Assembly: GCF_902459765.1 (NCBI RefSeq)
Contig: NZ_CABPSP010000007.1
Span: 124,001-188,000, forward strand
Direction of reading: 5' to 3'
Source of the DNA: Pandoraea anapnoica
GTDB taxonomy: Bacteria > Pseudomonadota > Gammaproteobacteria > Burkholderiales > Burkholderiaceae
DNA: 64,000 nt
Positions 27,943-36,238 of this stretch are shown here, piece after piece. Numbering within the stretch: position 1 is the stretch's first letter; each line of letters starts with the position of its first letter. The position numbers and the translations under genes are program-made. A model generated the notes under the pieces. That model was given only the letters and a program-made list of their open reading frames with translations, did not search any database and was not told the origin of the DNA.

Positions 27943-28129
27943 ACGGAGGTGCCGTCCGTTGGACGACAAGTGGATGATCAGGGAAAAGTGAGCGAACGCT
28001 CGAAGAACTTTGAGATGCTTTTGGGCGGATTATATAGCAAGCAGCGTCAGGTGCAAGCACTGTGCCGCTTGGCTGGTGCCGGGATGTCGCACTGTGGCGA
28101 CAAAGGCCCCGGCACTTGCCGTCGACGAT

Positions 28130-28456
28130 TTACAGATTGCCGTCGAGGAACGAGGTCAGCTGCGACTTCGACAGGGCACCGACCTTCTGGGCAGCGACAG
28201 CGCCGTTCTTGAACAGAATCAGCGTCGGGATGCCGCGAATGCCGAACTTGGCCGGCACGCCCTGGTGCTCGTCCACGTTGATCTTGGCGATCTGCACCTT
28301 GTCGCCGTATTCCTTCGACACTTCGTCGAGGATCGGGGCGATCATCTTGCAGGGGCCGCACCATTCTGCCCAGAAGTCGAGCAGCACCGGCTTGTCGGAT
28401 TTCAAAACGTCCGCGTCGAAGCTGGCGTCGGTGATGTGCTTGATAGTTTCGCTCAT
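28130..28456 (-). CDS. trxA: thioredoxin 1
   Basis: 108-residue cytosolic thioredoxin with the redox site WCGPC (in [11 protein letters not shown]), cis-proline loop GIRGIPTL and the expected beta-alpha fold length. Reduces protein disulphides. It lies 187 bases upstream of rho on the same strand; the gap has no strong terminator, so partial read-through into rho is plausible. Confidence 0.97.
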   Translation of the reverse strand: MSETIKHITDASFDADVLKSDKPVLLDFWAEWCGPCKMIAPILDEVSKEYGDKVQIAKINVDEHQGVPAKFGIRGIPTLILFKNGAVAAQKVGALSKSQLTSFLDGNL

Positions 28457-28744
28457 GAGTATTGTTGCCTCGTCTGACTATTCGGAAACGTCCGATGAAA
28501 ATGGCGCCATACGCCGTTTGTTTTCACCGACGCTGGAGATGTCACCCAGCTTTCGCGGGCGTGCATTCTCCATATGGAGGCTGCAATCGCGGGCTTCAAT
28601 AGCGTTCGCCAATGCAGTTTGTGCTCATCTTAGCGGAAATTGCCGAGCCTTGCGCGCGCTGCTCCCACGCGCGTCGACGCGCCCGCGAGCGGCTTCCGTC
28701 CCACTTTCTTGCGCGTTGGGCTTCTGTTGACGCGTCGACTCTGG

Positions 28745-28750
28745 TAGAAT
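28745..28750 (+). promoter_or_regulatory. -10 element of the SRP RNA gene
   Basis: TAGAAT ends six bases before the predicted RNA 5' end. No good -35 is present at 17 bases; TTGACG at 28727-28732 is only 12 bases away. Confidence 0.45.
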
Positions 28751-28755
28751 CTGTT

Positions 28756-28849
28756 CCTGACGGGCCTCCTCGCATGGTGGCGCGGCCAATCTGGTCAGGT
28801 CGGGAACGAAGCAGCCACAGCCGTTTTCTACCAGTGCCGAGGGTCAGGC
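28756..28849 (+). ncRNA. ffs: 4.5S signal recognition particle RNA (small bacterial type)
   Basis: The apical-loop core GGTCAGGTCGGGAACGAAGC with following AGCCACAGCC is the conserved SRP RNA segment that binds Ffh. Ends CCTGAC and GTCAGG pair to close the long hairpin, with GGGCCTC/GAGGG and other inner helices. The length of about 94 bases matches the small bacterial SRP RNA. Found upstream of dnaX, as in many Burkholderiales. End positions are accurate to a few bases. Confidence 0.9.
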
Positions 28850-29155
28850 TCGTCACCTACTTCCTTGTTTTATCGATGTTCCTTGCGCGTTCTGCGCACT
28901 CCAAATTCCCCATGAAGCCTCATCGCGTTGCCCTCATTGTCGATGGGCAGGATGCGTTCGTCGTCTGAGTTGCCCTTGCTTGTGATGACGGCGTTCGTCT
29001 TGTCCCGCGTCTCGCGTGGTCTCGACGGGCTTGGTAGAATCGCCCAACATTTTTTTCTATCGCCCCGATAGCCTGCCGAATCTGGCAGGAAAATCGCGTC
29101 CGATCGGGCGTTGACATCGGTGCGGAAGCCCAACGCCGAACTGTTACAATTTGGC

Positions 29156-31093
29156 ATGACCTATCAAGTACTCGCGCGCAAATGGCGCCCCAAAGGCTTC
29201 TCGACCCTGGTGGGCCAGGAGCATGTCGTGCGTGCGTTGACGCACGCGCTCGAGCAACAGCGCCTGCATCACGCCTATCTGTTTACCGGCACGCGCGGCG
29301 TCGGCAAGACGACGCTTTCGCGCATTCTGGCCAAGGCGCTCAATTGCGAGACGGGGATTACGGCGGAACCTTGCGGCGTCTGTAAGGCGTGCAAGGCCAT
29401 CGACGAAGGGCGCTTCGTCGACTACGTCGAAATGGACGCGGCCTCGAACCGTGGCGTCGACGAAATGACGTCGCTGCTCGAAAAGGCGGTCTACGCACCG
29501 GCGGACGCGCGCTTCAAGGTCTACATGATCGACGAGGTGCACATGCTCACCGGGCACGCCTTCAACGCGATGCTCAAGACGCTCGAAGAGCCGCCTGCGC
29601 ACGTCAAATTCATTCTTGCGACGACCGATCCGCAGAAGATTCCGGTCACCGTGCTTTCCCGCTGTCTGCAATTCAATCTGAAGCAGATGCCGGCAGGGCA
29701 TATCGTGTCGCACTTGACGAACATCCTCGGCGAAGAAGGGATCGAGAACGAACCGCAAGCATTGCGTCTGCTCGCCAAGGCGGCGGGGGGCAGCATGCGC
29801 GATGCGCTATCGCTCACCGATCAGGCCATCGCGTACGCTGCCGGACCGCTCACCGAGACGGCCGTGCGCGGCATGCTCGGCGCAATCGATCAGAGCGTGC
29901 TGGTGCGTTTGCTCGACGCGCTCAAAGACGAGTCGCGTACCGATCTGCTCGCGATCGCGGACGAAATGGCCGAGCGCAGCTTCTCGTTCGCATCAGGGCT
30001 GCAGGATCTCGGCAGCCTGCTCCACAAGATCGCACTCGCGCAATATGCGCCGCAGGCCGTGTCCGACGACTGGCCCGAGGCGGCAGACGTGCGACGTCTG
30101 GCCGAAGCGCTGTCGCCCGAAGCGGTTCAGCTCTATTACCAGATCGCCACGCGTGCGCGCGGCGAACTCGGTCTCGCGCCCGACGAATACACCGGTTTCT
30201 CGATGGCGCTGTTGCGCATGGCGGCGTTCACGCCACTGCTCGCGGGCGGCACGCTCGCCGAGCCGCCGACGCCGCAGGTCGCAGGCGCTGCGCGAGCGAT
30301 GCCTGCCACCGCGTCGGCCGTGCCTGCACCGTCGCGCACCGCGATGGGAGGCGAGCCGACGCCGCGTGCATCGACCGCGCCGTCCGCACCTGCAGCCACG
30401 TCGGCGGCACCGGCAGCACAGCCGGAAGCGCGCCGCGCACCGGCCGCACGCAGCAGCGCGCCGACCGACGGTGCACCGATGTCGCCTGCACGTGCCGCGC
30501 TTGCCGCGTTGAACGCGGGACGCAAGGGCACTGCAGGGCGCGCCGGTGGCAGCACCAACGCCAATCGCGCTGGCACGGCACGCGCGTCGGACGAAGCACC
30601 GGCCGGTGCCGATCCGGAGCCCGAGCCTGCGGCATCTGCTGGGGCGTCAGCCGCAGCACCCACCCCGGCGGCAGCACCGCGCGCCTGCGTCTATCGCGAA
30701 GCCGACGGAGTCGCCCCGGTCTTTACGGGTGAATGGCCGGCACTGGCCGCAGAAATCCCGGCGCGGGGTCTCGCACAGCAATTGGCCTTCCAGAGCGAAC
30801 TGACGGAAGTGGCGGGGCGCGCCTTGCACTTGCGCGTACCGCTGCGCCAACTGGCGGATGCGGCGACCACCGACAAGCTGCGTCAGGTGCTCGCGGAGCA
30901 CTTCGGCGCCGACGTGCAACTGCACGTCGAACTGGGGCAGGTCGGCACTACCGCTGCTTCGCTGGCAGCGGAAGCCGCTGCGGCGCGGCAACGGGCGGCC
31001 GAACAGGCGATTGCCGACGATCCGCTCATGCGTGAGCTGATCGAGGAATTCGACGCCCAGATCCTTCCGGGAAGCATTCGCCCGGTACAATAA
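29156..31093 (+). CDS. dnaX: DNA polymerase III subunits gamma and tau
   Basis: Clamp-loader ATPase, 645 residues from ATG 29156. AAA+ motifs: Walker A GTRGVGKT (45-52), zinc cysteines C64, C73, C76 and C79, DEVHML, and sensor 1 ILATTDPQKIP. Residues ~380-520 are a low-complexity Ala/Pro/Thr linker, followed by a tau C-terminal domain that would contact DnaE and DnaB. I did not see an A-rich slippery site of the E. coli type for making gamma. No SD precedes the ATG, and TTACAAT ends five bases before it. ybaB and recR follow, the standard order. Confidence 0.96.
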   Translation: MTYQVLARKWRPKGFSTLVGQEHVVRALTHALEQQRLHHAYLFTGTRGVGKTTLSRILAKALNCETGITAEPCGVCKACKAIDEGRFVDYVEMDAASNRGVDEMTSLLEKAVYAPADARFKVYMIDEVHMLTGHAFNAMLKTLEEPPAHVKFILATTDPQKIPVTVLSRCLQFNLKQMPAGHIVSHLTNILGEEGIENEPQALRLLAKAAGGSMRDALSLTDQAIAYAAGPLTETAVRGMLGAIDQSVLVRLLDALKDESRTDLLAIADEMAERSFSFASGLQDLGSLLHKIALAQYAPQAVSDDWPEAADVRRLAEALSPEAVQLYYQIATRARGELGLAPDEYTGFSMALLRMAAFTPLLAGGTLAEPPTPQVAGAARAMPATASAVPAPSRTAMGGEPTPRASTAPSAPAATSAAPAAQPEARRAPAARSSAPTDGAPMSPARAALAALNAGRKGTAGRAGGSTNANRAGTARASDEAPAGADPEPEPAASAGASAAAPTPAAAPRACVYREADGVAPVFTGEWPALAAEIPARGLAQQLAFQSELTEVAGRALHLRVPLRQLADAATTDKLRQVLAEHFGADVQLHVELGQVGTTAASLAAEAAAARQRAAEQAIADDPLMRELIEEFDAQILPGSIRPVQ

Positions 31094-31240
31094 GCAAGTT
31101 CGCTTTCGTAAATGGACGACGGATTTTCGAATCCTTATCCCTAAACGCACGTTTGGTGTCTTCCTGTCGACCTGACAGACCATGAACGCGCTGCGTGAAA
31201 GCACCCAACAGGCACCCCACACGATTTACTAGGAGTCAAG

Positions 31241-31567
31241 ATGCTGAAAGGAAACATCGCGGGTCTGATGAAACAGGCTCAGCAAATGCAGGAAAACATG
31301 AAGAAGGCGCAAGAACAGCTGGCTCAGATCGAAGTTGAGGGTCAGTCGGGCGCGGGTCTGGTGAAGATCGTGATGACCTGTGCGAACGAAGCGCGTCGCG
31401 TGACCATTGATCCGAGCCTGCTGGCCGACGACAAGGACATGCTGGAAGATCTCGTGACTGCGGCGATCAACGACGCCACTCGCAAGGCTAAAGCAACGGC
31501 TGAGGAAAAGATGGGCGGCCTGACCGCCGGTCTGCCGCTGCCGCCGGGCTTCAAGATGCCGTTCTGA
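31241..31567 (+). CDS. nucleoid-associated protein YbaB/EbfC
   Basis: 108-residue DNA-binding homodimer family. Typical start [34 protein letters not shown], then the [20 protein letters not shown] core and LPPGFKMPF end. SD AGGAG seven bases before the ATG. It lies between dnaX and recR, which is the conserved arrangement. Confidence 0.95.
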   Translation: MLKGNIAGLMKQAQQMQENMKKAQEQLAQIEVEGQSGAGLVKIVMTCANEARRVTIDPSLLADDKDMLEDLVTAAINDATRKAKATAEEKMGGLTAGLPLPPGFKMPF

Positions 31568-31601
31568 GCCTGACCGGTCAGCTTCCATAGAAAGACGACG
31601 C

Positions 31602-32204
31602 ATGCCCCAGCTCCAGCTCTCGAGCCTTCAGGAACTCGTCGACGCCTTGCGCGCGTTGCCGGGCGTCGGCCCGAAGTCCGCCCAACGTATCGCCTACCAT
31701 CTGTTGCAACGCGACCGCAAAGGCGCGGTGCGGCTGGGCGAGGCGCTGGTGCATGCCTCCGAGCAGATCCGCCATTGCGCGCGCTGCAATACCTTTACCG
31801 AAGTGGAAATCTGCGAGACGTGCCTCGATCCCGAGCGCGACACAAGCTTGTTGTGCGTGGTGGAAACGCCCGCCGATCAGAACATGCTTGAGCAGACAAT
31901 GACCTTCAAGGGGTTGTATTTCGTCCTGATGGGCCATCTCTCGCCGCTCGACGGCGTGGGGCCGGGCGAGATCCATTTCGAGCAACTAATTCGCCGCGCC
32001 ACCGATGGCCTGGTTAAAGAAGTGGTGCTCGCCACCAACTTCACCAACGAAGGTGAAGCCACCGCTCATTACATCGGACAGACGCTCAAGGCGCGCGGTT
32101 TGCGCGTCAGCCGGCTCGCGCGAGGCGTGCCGGTGGGAGGCGAACTGGAGTATGTGGACGCCGGCACGATCGCCCGTGCAGTCCTCGACAGACATACGCT
32201 CTGA
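31602..32204 (+). CDS. recR: recombination mediator RecR
   Basis: 200 residues. Helix-hairpin-helix [17 protein letters not shown], zinc finger [16 protein letters not shown], Toprim motif region [16 protein letters not shown] and a Walker-B-like C-terminal [15 protein letters not shown]. Works with RecF and RecO to load RecA at gaps. Co-directional with dnaX and ybaB, 34 bases after ybaB. Confidence 0.97.
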   Translation: MPQLQLSSLQELVDALRALPGVGPKSAQRIAYHLLQRDRKGAVRLGEALVHASEQIRHCARCNTFTEVEICETCLDPERDTSLLCVVETPADQNMLEQTMTFKGLYFVLMGHLSPLDGVGPGEIHFEQLIRRATDGLVKEVVLATNFTNEGEATAHYIGQTLKARGLRVSRLARGVPVGGELEYVDAGTIARAVLDRHTL

Positions 32205-32211
32205 GCATGAC

Positions 32212-32235
32212 GCGGACGTGACGCTGTCCGCTTTT
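32212..32235 (+). terminator. weak terminator after recR
   Basis: GCGGAC / GTCCGC stem with loop GTGACGCT and TTTT. Confidence 0.45.
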
Positions 32236-32454
32236 GCGCGTAAGTACTCGTACTCTCATCCAATCGGATTAGCTGTTATTCGCTATATCTGGTCATACCC
32301 CCGTCCTCTAGACTGAACCTGCCGACTTGGGGACCCAACAATACGGGGAATACCATAACTCCCGGGCGGCGTGGGGCCGTTTAACCTGTCGCGCATATCC
32401 CGGTCTGAGACCTAATAACTGTGCGCAGGCACTGCTTAGGCAGGGAGTTAAGGT

Positions 32455-33813
32455 ATGGCTAACGATACCGGGCGCACCCTGATTTACGCTTCCCGAAAGC
32501 ACAACGACGGATTGCTGTCGTTTTTGGGAGAGCAAGGCTGGCAAGTCGTGCCGGCCAAGAGCGCCAGCGACGTCGGTCGCATTCTCAATCCGGGGGTCAC
32601 CAGCGCAGCACTCATCGACCTGGCGAGCGGTTATAGCGACCGCGAGATGGGCGCGTTCGAGTCCTGCATGCAACCGGCAACGGTCGGCTGGGTTGCCGCG
32701 ACAAATCCTGAACAACTCTCGACGACGTCGATCCGTCGCCTCATTCGCGACTATTGTTTCGACTACGTCAACGTGCCCTGCACGAACGATCAACTCGCGC
32801 ATTCGATCGGGCATGCATGGGGTATGGCATCGCTCTGTGAAGTGCCGATCATCACGCCGCAAGTCGGCGGCGATCAGGAAATGGTCGGCACGTGTGAAGC
32901 GATGCAGCAACTCTTTCGCACCATCCGCAAGGTGGCCAATACCGATGCCCCGGTCTTCATCTCGGGCGAGTCGGGCACGGGCAAGGAACTGAGCGCGGTG
33001 GCGATCCACGAACGCTCGCTGAGCGCGAAGGGACCGTTCGTGGCCATCAACTGTGGTGCGATTCCGCCACATCTGATGCAGTCCGAACTATTTGGATACG
33101 AGCGTGGGGCCTTTACCGGCGCGAACGCACGTAAAGTCGGTCGCGTCGAGTCCGCCAACGGCGGCACGCTGTTCCTCGACGAAATCGGCGATCTGCCCAT
33201 CGAGAGTCAGGCGAGTCTGCTGCGCTTCCTGCAACAGGGCGCGATCGAGCGTCTGGGCGGCCACGAAGTCATTCCGGTCAATGTGCGCATCATTTCGGCG
33301 ACACACGTCGATCTGGAGACGGCCGTGAAAGAAGGGCGTTTCCGGATGGATCTGTTCCATCGTCTGTGCGTGCTGCGCGTGGACGAACCGCCGCTGCGCG
33401 CGCGCGGGCAGGACATCGAAATTCTTGCCCATCACGTGCTCCAGCGTTTCAAAGGCGACAACCATCGCAAGATCCGCGGCTTCACGCAGTGCGCGGTGCA
33501 GGCGATGTACGAATATCATTGGCCGGGCAACGTGCGCGAGTTGATCAACCGCGTACGCCGGGCGATCGTGATGGCCGATAGCCGTATGATTTCGGCCAAG
33601 GATCTCGACCTTCTGCCGTGGGTGCCGACGCTGGTGCGCACGCTTGAGGAAATTCGCGCGGAGGCCGAACGAACGGCCATCGAGCAAGCGTTGCTGCGCC
33701 ACTGTCACCGTCTGACGGATGTGGCTGCAGAGTTGGGAATCTCGCGCATTACGCTGTACCGCCTCATGTGCCGGTACGGATTGCGCGGCGACGAATCGGG
33801 CGTGCCGGCCTGA
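32455..33813 (+). CDS. sigma-54 enhancer-binding regulator, VpsR-like
   Basis: 452 residues. The N-terminal ~130 residues form a receiver-like fold (TLIYASRKHNDGLLSFL ... ALIDLAS with D55), close to VpsR-type regulators rather than classical NtrC receivers. The central AAA+ domain is complete: Walker A GESGTGKE (171-178), GAFTGA (218-223) for sigma-54 contact, Walker B TLFLDEIG (238-245) and WPGNVRELINRV. A C-terminal Fis-type HTH ends LTDVAAELGISRITLYRLM. VpsR and the related BerB respond to c-di-GMP and drive biofilm matrix genes. Here the next transcription unit has a near-consensus sigma-54 promoter, so this is its probable activator. Confidence 0.88.
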   Translation: MANDTGRTLIYASRKHNDGLLSFLGEQGWQVVPAKSASDVGRILNPGVTSAALIDLASGYSDREMGAFESCMQPATVGWVAATNPEQLSTTSIRRLIRDYCFDYVNVPCTNDQLAHSIGHAWGMASLCEVPIITPQVGGDQEMVGTCEAMQQLFRTIRKVANTDAPVFISGESGTGKELSAVAIHERSLSAKGPFVAINCGAIPPHLMQSELFGYERGAFTGANARKVGRVESANGGTLFLDEIGDLPIESQASLLRFLQQGAIERLGGHEVIPVNVRIISATHVDLETAVKEGRFRMDLFHRLCVLRVDEPPLRARGQDIEILAHHVLQRFKGDNHRKIRGFTQCAVQAMYEYHWPGNVRELINRVRRAIVMADSRMISAKDLDLLPWVPTLVRTLEEIRAEAERTAIEQALLRHCHRLTDVAAELGISRITLYRLMCRYGLRGDESGVPA

Positions 33814-33834
33814 TATCTTCTGGCGAAGAGAGGG

Positions 33835-33872
33835 CGACCGTCCTGCGATGAGCAGGGCGGTCGTTTCTTTTT
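33835..33872 (+). terminator. terminator of the sigma-54 regulator gene
   Basis: 12-bp stem CGACCGTCCTGC / GCAGGGCGGTCG (one G-U), loop GATGA, followed by TTTCTTTTT. Confidence 0.9.
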
Positions 33873-34464
33873 GGGATCCTGAATATTACGCAGTCGATGC
33901 GCTGTGCAATGTACTGGGCGATGCATCGACCGATGCGTCCGAAAGGCGTGAAAACATCGCGCGTCAAACGCATTTCCCCCACCCGTTTTGCGCCGTCGTC
34001 GCATTTTGCGACTGCTGCCATCGCCAATAACGACGGGCGATTCCGGGCATTCCCATGATGTCTTTCAACGCCGCCATTTCATACGCTTTGCGTTGCCTCA
34101 AGTTTCGAAATATCGCGTGCGAGGGTTGTCCCGAACACACATCAAAGATGAAACATCCGGGGTGAAAAGCGCGCCGTCGAAAAAATCGGGCGACTGTGAC
34201 GGACCTGTGTCGTTTCGTTTCGGCCCCCACAATCTGCCGCAAATTTGTCACGCGAGACCCTTGCAAACAGGGCGTTTGCGGCATGCGTCGCTGCTCGCGC
34301 CGATATCGTTCGTAGTTCGGAATGTTTGAGATGTGCGTCGATGACGTGACAAACGCCGTCTGGCCCCCCTCACGTATCAATGCTGAAACGTTTTCGGCCA
34401 CTCGTCCTGGCGTGCCAGCAGGGCCGAAAATTTAACGTCAATGTTTTCAAGTACTTAAGTAGGG

Positions 34465-34480
34465 TGGCACGGAAGTCGCT
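34465..34480 (+). promoter_or_regulatory. sigma-54 promoter of the Fap-like operon
   Basis: TGGCACGGAAGTCGCT matches the consensus TGGCACG-N4-TTGCW at all but one position. The GG and GC dinucleotides have exactly the -24/-12 spacing. The predicted start near 34491 is just ahead of the AAGGAGG ribosome site and ATG 34510. Confidence 0.88.
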
Positions 34481-34509
34481 TTATTGGTCCGGGCAAGGAG
34501 GACACAGCG

Positions 34510-35058
34510 ATGCGAATTCTCACCACCGAAATGCAGTACCGCGTACGACACGGCGCAGGCGCACTGAGTGCTGCCATCGTTGTGGCGCTCGGACTGTGTG
34601 CTGCACCGGCGCAAGCGCAGGACAACATCTCGCGCTCGCCGCTCATGCAGCTGGCAATGCTTACCGGCTCGATGGTGCCGGCATCGTTCACGACGCCGTC
34701 GATGCCCGCCGCCCCGATTTCCGATGCGGATGCCGCCATCGCGGCGCCAGTCGCCGACGCCACCTCTGTGGCGCCGGAGCAAGTCCCCGCAGTGGCCGGC
34801 AACGACGACAGTCAGACCATCGGCGCGTCGAATATGCCGCTCGCCGCCGCCCGTATCGACGACGAACAACTGGGAAGCCAGCGCGGCCGCAATTTGCAGG
34901 GCGCCGCGATGGTCAAGTCGCCCGGCATGGCACTCGCCAATGGTGTGACGTTGTGGGACGAACTGCCCGGCGGTGTGACGCCGACGCCGCGTCCGCAGCA
35001 ACTGTCGAACGGCGTGGGCAATGTCCAGGTGACGCGTGTGACCTACACCACGCGGTGA
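34510..35058 (+). CDS. exported small protein, first gene of the Fap-like operon (LWDE family)
   Basis: 182 residues after a strong AAGGAGG. Signal peptide: VRHGAGALSAAIVVALGLC region ending AAPAQAQ near residue 37. The mature protein is Pro/Ala/Thr-rich and probably largely disordered. Two motifs stand out: RIDDEQLGSQRGR (115-127), resembling the DxxLxxxRG motif of the next protein, and ANGVTLWDELPGG (143-155) followed by a Pro-rich tail, which is shared with the reverse-strand gene at 40865-41290 (ANNVRLWDEV). An NISRS motif is also shared near both N-termini. No known function; position and promoter suggest an accessory or chaperone-like role in fibre formation. Confidence 0.75.
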   Translation: MRILTTEMQYRVRHGAGALSAAIVVALGLCAAPAQAQDNISRSPLMQLAMLTGSMVPASFTTPSMPAAPISDADAAIAAPVADATSVAPEQVPAVAGNDDSQTIGASNMPLAAARIDDEQLGSQRGRNLQGAAMVKSPGMALANGVTLWDELPGGVTPTPRPQQLSNGVGNVQVTRVTYTTR

Positions 35059-35063
35059 TCGAC

Positions 35064-35570
35064 ATGACCCAACTTTCATTCTCGCCTGCTGTGTTCGCCA
35101 CGTTGCTCGTGGCGCTCACACCGGCGGTGCTTCCCGGCCACGCCAAGGCCGAACCGGCGACGCCGGGCGATCTGGTGATCGAGCGCAACATCGGCCCGGA
35201 AATCGCCTATCGCGGCCTGCCGCGTGTGGAGAACCCGATCGGCATCGCCGTTCCGGCTTTCCCGACCGGACCGTTCAATACGGCGATGGGCGCGGTCAAT
35301 CAGGTGACTGACAGCGAACTGACGGGACGCGGTAATGCCGGTCTTATCACCAGTTCCGTGCAGTCGGGCATCAATCCGGTGATGGGCGTGCTTGTCGGCA
35401 ACGCCCGCGGCGGCAACGCGCTGAACACGTCCAACGGTGTCGGCGGCGGCTTCGGGGCGGGTGCAGGCGGTGGCGGCGGTATCGGCGGCATCGGTACGCT
35501 CGTCCCGTCGGTGATCAGTTCGGCGCTTGCACCGCTCACGTCGATCGGTGCAGCAGGAGCGGCGAAATGA
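35064..35570 (+). CDS. exported Gly-rich protein of the Fap-like operon
   Basis: 168 residues from ATG 35064, five bases after the previous stop. Signal peptide ends LPGHAKA before EPATPGD. The middle carries VTDSELTGRG (81-90), and residues ~110-145 are very Gly-rich (GVGGGFGAGAGGGGGIGGIG). Overlaps the next gene by four bases (ATGA), so translation is coupled. No database family is recognised by eye. Gly-rich flexible composition and locus suggest an amyloid accessory or minor component. Confidence 0.75.
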   Translation: MTQLSFSPAVFATLLVALTPAVLPGHAKAEPATPGDLVIERNIGPEIAYRGLPRVENPIGIAVPAFPTGPFNTAMGAVNQVTDSELTGRGNAGLITSSVQSGINPVMGVLVGNARGGNALNTSNGVGGGFGAGAGGGGGIGGIGTLVPSVISSALAPLTSIGAAGAAK

Positions 35571-36208
35571 GCGCACAACGCAATTCTCTGCGCGCCATCG
35601 CGCTGGCCGCTTCGACCGCTTTGACCGTCATCAGCGGCGTGTCGCACGCACAGGACATCTGGATCACGAACGGTGAGCTGACCGGCACGCACGCCACCAT
35701 CGAGAACGGCGCTGCGGTCGGTGTGACCGGCGCGCTCGGTGTGAATCAGGCTGCGGGCGTGAATAACGCACAGGCCAACAGCACCGTAATTTCCAACGGC
35801 GGGGGCCTTACGGCCGGCACATCGAGCACGAATCAGCAGGCACTCGTCACGACGACGACGGGTGCGGCAAGCGCCGCAATTCAGGGCAATGCATTTTCAG
35901 GCACCTCGGGGGTGACGCAAGTCAACCAGGCGAGCGGTGCCGGCAATCTTCAACGCAACGCGACCGTCATTGTGACTGGCGATGCGTCTGGAGTGGCGAG
36001 CGTATCGGATACGGCACTATCCGCTGCGATCTCCAAGGGTGGCCCGACTGGCCACAACAACCTCAACGATCAGTTCCGCACGGCGTCGATTTCCGGTGAT
36101 GCCTTCCGCGGGGTGAGCGGTGTGTTGCAAGTGAACCAGTCGGCTGGGATAGGCAATGTAACCGCAAATGTTTTTGTGCTCCGTCCCCCGGCGGGCACAT
36201 CTTTTTAA
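35567..36208 (+). CDS. amyloid-repeat protein, minor subunit/nucleator candidate (FapB-like)
   Basis: 213 residues with signal peptide ending VSGVSHAQ-like (ISGVSHA before QDIWITN). Three imperfect repeats near residues 55-71, 115-131 and 185-201 share the pattern GxxxVNQxxGxxNxQxN (GALGVNQAAGVNNAQAN, GVTQVNQASGAGNLQRN, GVLQVNQSAGIGNVTAN). They are separated by Thr/Ser/Gly-rich linkers. This is the composition and spacing of Fap-type fibre subunits, in which a shorter protein nucleates and a longer one builds the fibre. It precedes the larger repeat protein by 30 bases. Confidence 0.72.
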   Translation: MSAQRNSLRAIALAASTALTVISGVSHAQDIWITNGELTGTHATIENGAAVGVTGALGVNQAAGVNNAQANSTVISNGGGLTAGTSSTNQQALVTTTTGAASAAIQGNAFSGTSGVTQVNQASGAGNLQRNATVIVTGDASGVASVSDTALSAAISKGGPTGHNNLNDQFRTASISGDAFRGVSGVLQVNQSAGIGNVTANVFVLRPPAGTSF

Positions 36209-36238
36209 CTGGGTAACTCTCTCGTCAAGGAGATGGTC

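Larger units (their letters stand above)
28457..29155. other. trxA-dnaX divergent intergenic region
   Basis: About 700 bases with the SRP RNA gene (28756-28849) as the only supported gene. The rest shows no ORF with family resemblance. Confidence 0.6.
33814..34509. other. long regulatory intergenic region upstream of the Fap-like locus
   Basis: 696 bases between regulator and amyloid-like operon. It holds the regulator's terminator, an inverted pair TTTGTCACG (34244-34252) and CGTGACAAA (34345-34353) as possible enhancer sites, and the sigma-54 promoter at the 3' end. The reverse-strand 145-codon frame here has no SD or family resemblance. Confidence 0.6.

Noticed and set aside
33964-34401. 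145-codon reverse ORF in the gap before the amyloid-like operon
   Set aside because: No SD and no recognisable domain or export signal; it spans the presumed enhancer region.
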